Source: Molanna angustata (lineage: Eukaryota > Arthropoda > Insecta > Trichoptera > Molannidae). From it: a stretch of DNA of 64,000 bases. Below are positions 54,878 to 64,000 of the stretch, one piece after another. Both the position numbers and the translations under genes were made by a program. How positions within the stretch are numbered: position 1 is the first letter of the stretch; each line of letters starts with the position of its first letter. The notes under the pieces are model-generated. The model worked only from the letters and a program-made list of their open reading frames with translations. It searched no databases and was not told the origin of the DNA. The stretch covers positions 27,690,132 through 27,754,131 of the forward strand of contig OY754981.1 of NCBI GenBank assembly GCA_963576475.1. Direction: 5' to 3'.

Positions 54878-55489
54878 TTATCAATAAATTTGAATGATAT
54901 TTGAGATATGAATAAAAATGAATATTTTTTTAATTCCTCATTTTACCTAATCGAATTCTACAATATTTATAACATGGTTTCTTAAAAGGTACATATTCCA
55001 ATATGGTTCTTGAGATAAACAGTGCTTTATAATTTCTAGGTACTAGTTGATTTGTAAACAGGACCTTCCAGCAAGAACATACATCATATTAATACTAGTT
55101 GTACGAGAATATTCTATTATTGTATTTTACATTGAAGTAGTACTAATGTTTGTTTTGTAAAGAGCTTTTATATGTTAAGGGTTCCCGTATTGTTTTTGGC
55201 TCGGAGCACGTTCAACCTCTGGTATTATTTCTTATGAATATAACGTAAACAGTAAACTTAACTTAAATAAGAGTTCAACGATCGCCCACAATTTTAAAGA
55301 ATTTGTTATAACTTGCTCTACTGACAGTTTTGTTTGTGGTTTATGGCAAAATGCTGTTTGCATCGGATATTTTGCAAGATATTTGTCGGGTTTGGGACCA
55401 TTTTCAGCTCGGTTACTAAGAATAATAATAATGTGAAATTTTCGTTATGTATGTCCAGCGGTAGGTATTTTATTGATATGTATTTTCAG

Positions 55490-56045
55490 CGTTGGGTATT
55501 TTTTTGTAATGTATCTATGTTCAGTGTTGAGCGCTAGATAATTTTTTCTTATGTATGTTCGGCGATAGGTAATTTTTTGTTATATATGTTCGGTGATAGG
55601 TAACTTTTTGTTATGTATGTTCGTCGATGGGTAATATTTTGTTATATATGTTCGGTGATAGGTTATTTTTTGTTATGTATGTTCGTCGATGGGTAATTTT
55701 TTGTTATATATGTTCGGTGATAGGTTATTTTTTGTTATGTATGTTCGTCGATGGGTAATTTTTTGTTATATATGTTCGGTGATAGGTAATTTTTTGTTAT
55801 GTATGTTCGTCGATGGGTAATTTTTTGTTATATGTGTTCGGTGATAGGTTATTTTTTGTTATGTATGTTCGTCGATGGGTAATTTTTTGTTATATATGTT
55901 CGGTGATAGGTTATTTTTTGTTATGTTGGTTCGTCGATGGGTAATTTTTTGTTATATATGTTCGGTGATAGGTTATTTTTTGTTATGTATGTACAGCGTT
56001 AGGTATTCTTTTGTAATAGCGATAATGTTCAGCGATAAGTAATTT
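55490..56045 (+). repeat. 31-32-bp minisatellite with alternating unit types
   Basis: Sixteen or so units alternate between TTATATATGTTCGGTGATAG and TTATGTATGTTCGTCGATGG types, each followed by GTWATTTTTTG, making a ~63-bp higher-order repeat. It starts about 600 bp after Helitron copy 2. Confidence 0.9.
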
Positions 56046-56437
56046 TTTACTACGTCGTCCAATATTGTAAATAGGTGATTGTATGAATGAAAAAAAAACA
56101 ACAAACACTTCAATTTGCAAAGGTATTTTGCACTGCAAATTGTGGGCGAATAATTCATTGGCAGAAAATCACCGAAAAGGCGCTATAACTTATTAAAATG
56201 TAGGCTCTACGAAACAAGTAGTTTTACGTAATTTACCGAAAGTGATAATTATCCGAGTTTCACATACATGTCAGAGGGTATATAATTTATACCATTCTGA
56301 AGGCGTGTTCACACTGAATTTGCGTTCATTGTAATCCACCTAATTGATTCTATACAATTCTTTTAAATAGTTGGTAATAACAGACTATATCGATGTAATT
56401 TGTCTTCCTGATGATAGAACATTTGTATTTGTATTCC

Positions 56438-56515
56438 TTCTCAGGAACTAACTGATATTAATTTAACACGCACCCAATAACAAGTTGCCACATTATATAG
56501 ACTTACAATTTTACG
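56438..56515 (-). repeat. SINE family C tail fragment
   Basis: CTCAGGAACTAACTGATATT and AACACGCACCCAATAACAAG match the body of the 49225-49432 copy; the head is missing. Confidence 0.6.
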
Positions 56516-57102
56516 TTCTTGTACAAAATTTTTGAGTATTGAGTATGATTCGAGATGAGTGATAAACGCTTTTCTTATAAATTAAACATCAATAAATTTT
56601 CAAATACATATTTCACTGTTGGCTATAAGATCAAGACACAATTATTAGTAGAAATATTCTAAGACTTTTATTGTATTTGAATTAGAAACCGGTACCTTAT
56701 CACAACCAACCAGATTTAGATCAACTGCACACCACATAAACTCACAGAACAAAAGAGCCTTATGTTTATTCTAACTTTCAATAAAACGATACCTAGCACA
56801 TTTATCAGCGTTTTCAATACCAAGGAAAAAGACCAATTGCATTCAAGTGCTATTTTGCATTTCATTATTCTAAAAAGAAAAAAGCAATCTGGGTAGGTAC
56901 TTAATGGAGAAGTTTACAGTTGTGTAAAAACACTAACTGAAAACCTGTTGATGAAAACAATAACAGAAACCCCACTCCGAAATAGTCTTGAAGATGCTAA
57001 TAAGGCGAAATAGCTATCGACCAATAAAAAATATACGTAGAATCTAAAACATACTGTTTTATTTTTTAATTTAAATAAAAATAATTTTGCACATTTTATA
57101 GT

Positions 57103-57375
57103 TAGCTGTGAGGCAACGGCTTAGAAAAGTGCTTCCACTCTTTTCTATAATTTTCACCATTTTCAAGTGTCCAGTAAGATCCGGGTAATCAGAAATTAAA
57201 CAGGTAAAAATAATAATATCTCACATCGTTCAGCAATGAGATTCACCACCCATTCTGAATGTAGTGCCTTTTTAGGTGAGATGAGACTGGCGTGTGTGTG
57301 TGTGGGTATACACGCATGTGTGTGCTCCCTTTTATAAAGTTATGCACATTGTGGGATATGCCGTGATGGTATGAA
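57103..57375 (+). repeat. SINE-like family A, full-length-looking copy
   Basis: GTTAGCTGTGAGGCAACGGC to GTGGGATATGCCGTGATGGT. It contains a short TG-rich expansion not seen in other copies. The last ~20 bp are the same as the tail of the LINE at 42511-42530, allowing mismatches. Confidence 0.75.
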
Positions 57376-57388
57376 ATTATTTAGATAG

Positions 57389-57434
57389 TGTTACTATAAC
57401 ACAATCTAGTAACCTAGATTGTGTTATAGTAACA
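57389..57434. repeat. perfect 21-bp hairpin with 4-nt loop
   Basis: TGTTACTATAACACAATCTAG and its exact complement around TAAC, just past the end of the family A SINE. Confidence 0.85.
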
Positions 57435-58340
57435 TTAAATTTAGGTAATATTAAATGATGTTGTTATTTCTAAAAAAAATAAAAAAATAATAAAATACCG
57501 AATAAAAAACCGTTATTAGTATAACGCCAAAAATGTTTGTTTAATATTTCCATCATATTGGTATTTGATGATTCTCAATTATGGTAACAGTAATAATATA
57601 ATGCATATTTAAAAGTAGGTACCCATATCTATTCTGGCTGTTAAAGAGGTCATTCACATTCCTAACTTGTACATTATTCAAAGAATTACCATAGATCACA
57701 ACGATGTGACAATTTTCATTATTATTGTCACCAAGAAATGCAGTGAAGTTAAAAATATAATCTTTGTAATGAAAAAAAAAATAATATTGTAAAAAAATGC
57801 ACTAAGCTCATAGACTTTCGGTTCTCAAATCAATGTATCATATGAATGATTTTTACTCATAACCAATAACCATTTTTTTCAGTTTAATTTCTCAAGAGCG
57901 CATTCTGTGAATTTCGTCAAGTTTTTTTTTATACTAATAAAATTTGTGAATTCGGTACGGCTAGATTCAACCGACTTCATGTTGATATCACGTGTGTAAA
58001 TTTATTGTAGGTAGGTATGAATTGTGTCTCTGACAACACTAGCAGAGACTAGCGAAAGCGCATAAGGAAATTAAATATAGTACTCGTTTTTGGATTATAA
58101 ATGTATTTTGTTTTATGTTTTAAATTAAATTTATCATTAAAATCTTCCAAATATGTTAACAAAAAAGCACTAATTTTATCAATTTTTAATTGTACAATTT
58201 TAGTTGAAAACACGCCAAAAAATACGCAAAAAATAGAGAAATCATAATTATCCACTATCCCATAGGCATCGGAGAGTAAAAAAAAGTTTTTGTGTTAAGA
58301 GAGTGGAAATAAAATTCAAAATGAACAAATAAAAACAAAG

Positions 58341-58526
58341 TATTTTTCCACACATTCAATTTATTACGATCGAATGTTTTCACCGAAATATTGGCTTCAT
58401 TGTAAATATTTGAAGAAGTGTCGAATTAGTCTTATCAAATACAGTTTCATTTCGACCTCGATAGTGCCGACACTCCTCGTCAAAAACGTTCGGTCGTAAT
58501 AAATCGAATCAGTGGAAAAACACTGT
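58341..58526. mobile_element. MITE with ~45-bp inverted ends
   Basis: GTATTTTTCCACACATTCAA, TTTATTACGATCGAATG on the left and, inverted on the right, GTGTTTTTCCACTGATTCGA, TTTATTACGACCGAACG. No ORF; diverged arms. Confidence 0.7.
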
Positions 58527-58924
58527 TATATTTTATTTGTTAATTATAAAAATAATTCAGTGATTCGTAACACAGTCCTAGAACCACTGATGTATTGTGA
58601 TTGGTTCTTGTAGTGAAGTTCTGTCCGTAGTTGGTTTCTTTAGTGTTAAATTCTTGCATAATACAAAACGGCTATAATTGAATTCCGTGAATCAAGATTA
58701 AACCATTCCTTAACTATTTCATGACAGACAAATAATAGCTTTTGTAGTTTTGCCAGACCGATAGGTCAAACTTAACTAATCGAATTCAATATTGAATATA
58801 CAGATATGACAATGATGAAAATAAAGGAAGAATATGGTTGGAAAATAAGAGTGACTACCAGTATACAATCGTACGTATGTTTTAGCCACAGAACAGAAAA
58901 TCAATTCATTCCCTGTTCTTCGTT

Positions 58925-59620
58925 TAAGAGGGCATATGACGCTAAACCTAGTGACTGAAAACATGATAATATATTAAAACAGTAATGCACTATATTAAGT
59001 TACTTGTTAGTAAGGGTAACAATCGCGTGCGTTAAAAAGGGCGTATACATTATTTAAATTACTGGAAACACAAAATTTATTGACTTGCATTTTAAGAACA
59101 ACCTTACTTGAAAATAAAAAAAAATATCGCTCATTCAGTTTGATTTTATGCACTCTAAGCACACAAAAGATTTATTTCTCTACGACATATAGCTATGGAG
59201 TAATTTAAAATGCAGTAAAAAGGATATTTTTAATAATAGATAATAATAAACATCTCTTAGTTTATTGTCAAGGACAATTATTATTTCTTCTAACTAATGA
59301 TGATGATGATGAACACTTCCTTGAACCCTGCGCAAGTGGCGAGTTTATTGCCGTATGGCAATTTCTTCCAACTAACCAGAGAAGCAATATTTGCGTAAGA
59401 AATGAATTTAAATAAATTTCTCCTCTGCTGGGAATCGAACCCAGGACGCCCGCACAGAAACCAAACGGCTTACCAACTATGCCACGGCGGTCGGCATAGT
59501 TGGTAAGGTTCTCCTCTGCTGGGAATCGAATCCAGGACGCCCTAATCATTTTCTAAGTGAAATTTATGACGAATTTTAAAATTGTATGACGAACTTTAAA
59601 ATTGTAGGGTATTTTTTAAG
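58925..59620 (+). repeat. dispersed repeat, copy 2, interrupted at ~59240-59555
   Basis: Aligns with 45585-46020. Relative to that copy, about 315 bp are inserted between GGATATTTTTAATAATA and GAAATTTATGACGAATTTTA. The insertion contains SINE family D. Confidence 0.6.
59400..59545 (-). repeat. tRNA-derived SINE family D with duplicated head
   Basis: Minus strand: TGGCATAGTTGG (A box) and GGTTCGATTCCCAGCAGAGG (B box). The CTGGGAATCGAA segment occurs twice (59430 and 59520), and the stretch between them forms a hairpin ACCAACTATGCC/GGCATAGTTGGT. Confidence 0.75.
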
Positions 59621-59640
59621 AAACACATATACATACATAA

Positions 59641-59765
59641 ATACAAACCATCACGCTATGTCCCTCACGGGGTAGGCAGAGAGAATCGATCGCCACTTAC
59701 TTCTATCTTGACATACATTCATCGCCTCGTCAACATTCATACATCGTCTTATACATGTTCGTCTG
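59641..59765 (-). pseudogene. LINE 3' end fragment
   Basis: Minus strand: RTCIRRCMNVDEAMNVCQDR, SKWRSILSAYPVRDIA then stop, and a TGATGGT tail. Same family as 42090-42543. Confidence 0.75.
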
Positions 59766-59855
59766 TTGTTCACGCTTCTAACATTTATCATATTTGAGAA
59801 TTTAGGTTTAAATTAGACTTCTATTGGGGTGTTTAGGTTTAAATACCCCCTTGCC

Positions 59856-59901
59856 TCATTTAAACACCTCAATTAGATTTCTAATTGAGGTGTTTAAATG
59901 A
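59856..59901. repeat. perfect 22-bp hairpin with 2-nt loop
   Basis: Arms 59856-59877 and 59880-59901 are exact reverse complements (core ACACCTCAATTAGA). A partial extra copy (GGGGTGTTTAGGTTTAAATA) lies just upstream. Confidence 0.85.
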
Positions 59902-60279
59902 CCCCTTAAGTCTTGTAAATAAGTCTTAATCAAAAAGATACTCACTATTGCGCCTAATCTTATCTTTATCGATAAAACACGATCTAAATAAATTAGGTCA
60001 CTTGGATTGAATGCGATACTTAAAAAATATCGAAACAAAATTCTCAATGTATAAAACGACATTCTTTTAATATGACTAATGGACGAAGGTAGATTTTCTA
60101 TTTCGCTTTTAAGCTTCGAACGTTACATATTTATGTTATAAACGTATACTTACAAATAACAGGGTTGCCAATAAATAAAATCAAATAATATTTATATCAA
60201 GTCGTTATTATGTCGATTCTCAAAAAACCGGCGGAAATTATGTGATTGATGAGGTAAAAGTTATTATAGATATTTTATT

Positions 60280-60415
60280 TTGTGTTGTTTCTCGGACAAC
60301 TAAGAGGTACTTATGTCAAATAATAATTTGAAACACACATTTTCTGTCTTCGTCAGGAAAAGAACCCAAGACCATTCTCTCTGTTGGATAACTAACAGAG
60401 TCGACAAACATAAAT
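60280..60415 (-). repeat. degenerate SINE family C copy
   Basis: CTCGGACAACTAAGAGGTAC, then an eroded head near CAGGAAAAGAACCCAAGACC. Confidence 0.5.
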
Positions 60416-61004
60416 AGCAATCAACGTTAATAGAGCATGTTATTGTTACAATAAAAACTGTATGAGGGACCCTAGGCTTGATATTTATACGTCTAGTCTC
60501 TATACATACAGAAAATGTTTGATGGAGATGGTCAAATTTTAATTGTGTTTTGGGTATGCCTGCGCTGGGGCTGGTCTTTCGATTGACCTGACAACTTGTT
60601 TCTCCAAAATGAAGCTAATCCCTCTCCTCTCCTCCTCCTTTTCCCCTCGCTGACCCTTCCCTAAATCAGAACCCTCTTGCAATGCTATATATTATGTAGG
60701 TTCAATAGTTTTTTGTTTTTAATTTACTCAAACATTTTATTCATAATATTAAATAAGAACATTGTAATTGGCGCTATGAATAATTGTAATTTTTATACTA
60801 TTTTTAAATAAAACTGTAATGTAAGCTGTAATGTTCATTCAAATAATAAAATAAAAAATAAAATAAACGTGATTTTGTTTTGCAAAATGAGCATATTTTT
60901 TTAGTATTTATTTTTAATACGTGTTTAATTATTTTATCTTATTTTTCTATGATCTTTTATCAATACGTGTATTTTTTTAAATAATAATGAACCGTTATAC
61001 GGGA

Positions 61005-61118
61005 TGGAACCATATCCAACAATATGGAATGACCAGCGACGGGTGTGCGGGTGTGCATTACATTATAAAAGAAAGCGTGGCACATGAGTGTATCCCCACA
61101 CACCAGTATCGTTTCAAT
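61005..61118 (-). repeat. SINE-like family A fragment
   Basis: Minus strand: ACTGGTGTGTGGGGATACAC and AATGCACACCCGCACACC, ending near TTGGATATGG. Confidence 0.6.
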
Positions 61119-61631
61119 TAACAATTTGAATTAAAATGACGAGACTAGTATAAATTTAAGTAGTTAATCTTAAAACACCAAAACCAAAAGAATGAAGAGA
61201 AATGTTTATTGTAAACTAAGAAATCATTAAACGGACGATGCAAATAAATAAACGATATTATAAAAATTAATCGGGATAGAAAAGTGCGGCGATGGCAACC
61301 CTACCCAAAAACAAACAACAATGTATGTGTGTACGTAACTTCCGTCAGATTTCAGATAAGCCGTACAAGTGATACGTCCGTGTATTTCTTGCAGACAAAT
61401 CGTGACACGTTTCGGATCGGGGTGCGAGCATTATCAGTGGATGTCATTTGGCACTGGCACGGTGCGGTGTCACTGGATGTGACAGGGAGAAAGGAAATCG
61501 TGTTAGCTGTCAAATAAAGCGTTAATACTATTACAAAACAAAACAACATACATGTGACTCATTGTTTTGATATGATGACAATGTCTAGCATCTGATGCTT
61601 GTTTTTTGTATTTTGACGACAGAAAAAAATT

Positions 61632-61970
61632 GGCTCAGTCAGATATAGTCCTGGGTTCGATTTCCGATGGAGGCACAATTTTAAACATTGTTTTCATTCT
61701 GGATTTGTGAGAAGATTATAACCAGCAACGGGTGTGCATTACCTTACCGAAAGAAGTAGGGACAACACAGACTTGTATCCCCACACACCAGTCTCGTAAA
61801 AAGTCTCCTAAAAAGGCTACATTCAGAATGTGTCGCGAACCTCATTGCTGAAATGTTGTGTTTTGCTTCTCGAATTTTCGATTACCCGGCTCTTATAGAA
61901 CACTCGAAAACGCTTTAAAAAAGAGTGAAAGCACTATTCTAAGCCATAATTAACGTAACGTGACTTTAAA
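61632..61970. repeat. composite: SINE C head (+) joined to SINE-like A (-)
   Basis: 61635-61710 is a + strand family C head (TGGCTCAGTCAGATATAG, GGGTTCGATTTCCGATGG) plus early body. 61711-61960 is a minus-strand family A copy ending at AGCACTATTCTAAGCC. The junction is abrupt at about 61715. Confidence 0.6.
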
Positions 61971-62020
61971 ATGTGGCATTTTATTATTGAGTACGTGGTT
62001 CATTAATATTTATTAGACAT

Positions 62021-62172
62021 AGTGGGCTTGGGAGCCTTGGCAATGTGTCAATTTAGCGATGGAAAAGAAGAGAAAGGATAACTAAATGTACGAAAGTGAC
62101 ATTGCCTTCATCCGACAACTGTCACTTCCATTGCCAAATTGACACGTTGACTAGGCACTCTGATAGTAGCCC
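62021..62172. mobile_element. small MITE
   Basis: GTGGGCTTGGGAGCC then GTGTCAATTTAGCGATGG is mirrored by the reverse complement of CCATTGCCAAATTGACAC then GTAGCCC. About 150 bp, no ORF. Confidence 0.55.
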
Positions 62173-62424
62173 GAGAATCAATATAATTAAAAAAATATTC
62201 AGAACAATTAAAGAAAAATCATATGTTAAGAAGGAAATACGATTTTACCCTTTCCTGCCAGTGTCATTTCGTTTTTTTCAACGCTTATGATTTGAATACT
62301 TAGTAAGTAATTTCTAGGGTAACAAATTGGTTACATATTACCATGCTAATTTTTATATACTCGAACTGTGAAAACATTAACACGGAACATCAGAATATTT
62401 ACATATTTTATTAGGCACGTTTCT

Positions 62425-62517
62425 TCAAAATTTCAATCGTTTACAGTCTGGCTCTTCCGAATTTCAATCGTTTACAGTCTGGCTCTTCAAAATTTCAATC
62501 GTTTACAGGCTGGATCT
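62425..62517 (+). repeat. 31-bp tandem repeat, three units
   Basis: TTTCAATCGTTTACAGTCTG followed by GCTCTTC, three near-identical units. The third runs into a + strand SINE C tail (about 62515-62605). Confidence 0.8.
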
Positions 62518-62814
62518 GTGAGACAATTACTATTAATATCTCACACGTGGCAACTTGTTATTACGTGCGAATCAAATCCATATTTGACATAGCACCTATT
62601 AGATATCATGTTCATAAGTGGAAATAAATTTCTCACTAAGCAAAAGTCTGCAAGTGCATTCAACTGATAAGAGAAATATTATTAGTTATTTTCAAATGAA
62701 TTGCATTATCAAAAGCTGGATGGTGAATGATTCACGTATAATATATGTATACATATGTACCGAAATATCGGTTAGATTTGAATGGTATAATATTGGTTTT
62801 TAAGGTGTGCCTGG

Positions 62815-63310
62815 GCGTAAAACAATATGCTGTCGTTGTTATTAATGTTAACAAGATCTGTCTCACTTATATGAAACATAATAAACAAATAAAATTCAAC
62901 ACGGTGTCTGACAAGCTCTTTGTCAGGGATTGTCAAGCGGTCGATCGAACGCATAATGATGAGTTTGAAAGACGTTTTTCTGACTTAGAAAAATTAACGA
63001 ACATTGCTACTTCCATTTTCTTGTGAGGATGTTGAAATAACTGCTTCAGAAATATCAAATACATTTCACGTAGAATTGGTTTCTCTTGAAATCGAGTGAT
63101 GATCATTTGAGACAAAACCCTCAAAGCCAGAGCAACAGATACCAAAAATTGGTCTATTTTAACCCAAGAAAAATACCCGAATCTAATACAAATCGCGCAG
63201 CTTTGTTTGGGTCAACGCTTTTGCGCGAATCTGCTTTTTCTGAAATGAAGATAATTAAGTCAAATTACCGCAATCCGCTTACTGACGAACGTCTTCGTGC
63301 GTATGTTTAG
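62815..63310 (+). pseudogene. hAT transposase C-terminal remnant
   Basis: Reading frames broken by at least two frameshifts encode NDEFERRFSDLEKL (near 62955), an EDVEIT-like region at about 63027, and LFGSTLLRESAFSEMKIIKS followed by RNPLTDERLRAYV and a stop at 63308-63310. The last is the hAT C-terminal dimerisation motif. No catalytic DDE region is visible. Confidence 0.75.
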
Positions 63311-64000
63311 CTCTTAGTGCCTTCCTAAGAGAAATTAGTTCATCGACCTTTAAATAATATTACGTAGTGAATCACTTTTCTCATAACAGTATTTCGCAGT
63401 CTCCTACCCCATTTCATACGGAACGTTTTGAGGCTTGTAGCTCCTTTCATTCCCGGAGCGGCTGCTCATCGGACAAAACAAGGAACTACTATCAAGCATA
63501 TTTCATACCACTCCCACTAAGAGTCCAACCACAAACGTGGAGGCCCGCCAGTCATGGCGAGGGTCTTCCGTCCCAACACTGCTCGGTAACAAGCGACTCG
63601 ACAGCGTTGATAGTACTTTCAGTTCTTCGATTACCACGCCAAGAGTGATGGCGACTACACCATCTCATCAGCATGGCGAACTACAGCCGTGCGGGACATG
63701 GCCCACCGTTCATGGCGGGGGGCTTCTTCACCCCTTAGTTCTCGTGTAGGCGATGTACATAGCTAGGTATCTACAGTAAATGCCTTTATATAAAAAAAAA
63801 TATCTGCTTGCGAGTCGATCGCTTGTCGTCCAATTTTATTGCTGTAGACCGCCGAAGGTGTAAAGTCTGCCCATCCTTGATCTATGCTATTTATTTCATC
63901 AAAAATAGTTACATATTCTATACATTCATTGTTACTATTTAAAGCAAATTAATGGATGTGCATGTTCAAAATACATTCAGCATTGGACAATCTCCCAAAC
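63311..64000. other. window end, no gene recognised
   Basis: A moderately GC-rich block at 63500-63760 contains repeated CATGGCGA/CATGGCGG motifs and overlapping short ORFs with no recognisable domain. It may be part of a mobile element that continues the hAT remnant. Confidence 0.35.

Overview
The window reads as an AT-rich insect chromosome segment, most likely from a moth or butterfly. Four multi-exon genes with GT/AG introns can be reconstructed. The non-coding DNA is dominated by non-LTR retrotransposon 3' ends, tRNA-derived SINEs, MITEs and Helitrons of types common in Lepidoptera. The order assignment is inference; the eukaryotic gene structure is seen directly.

Layout. (1) 466-6858, + strand: a complete six-exon CHK/EcKinase-like small-molecule kinase of 440 residues. 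(2) 6961-8031: a three-level nest, with a foldback element inside a SINE inside a pogo/Tigger-like element. (3) 11453-8618, - strand: a complete six-exon ZAD C2H2 zinc-finger gene of 469 residues. (4) 12166-13294: a truncated LINE 3' end beside a probable solo LTR. (5) 15215-19250, + strand: a two-exon Cks gene (cyclin-dependent kinase regulatory subunit, 95 residues), whose intron carries a 5'-truncated LINE with an intact reading frame and a perfect 13-bp target-site duplication. (6) 40676-23487, - strand: fifteen consecutive exons for the C-terminal 829 residues of dystrophin (last spectrin-type segment, WW, EF-hand-like region, ZZ finger, coiled coils, tail). All exon phases agree and the sum is a multiple of three. 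Its introns hold a Harbinger-like element, a 13-bp-TSD-flanked long hairpin, two LINE fragments and several SINEs. (7) 40677-64000: about 23 kb without any exon I can recognise. It is probably a dystrophin intron or upstream flank and is packed with mobile DNA: TIR elements, an hAT-like MITE, a short LTR-bounded element, two near-adjacent Helitrons with internal satellite arrays, a 31-bp minisatellite and a decayed hAT transposase.

The genes are not an operon and share no obvious pathway. The clearest gene-gene interaction is the tail-to-tail arrangement of Cks and dystrophin, whose candidate poly(A) signals lie about 30 bp apart near 21.2 kb. I see no prokaryote-type defence system, CRISPR array or biosynthetic cluster. 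The unusual content is the transposon architecture.
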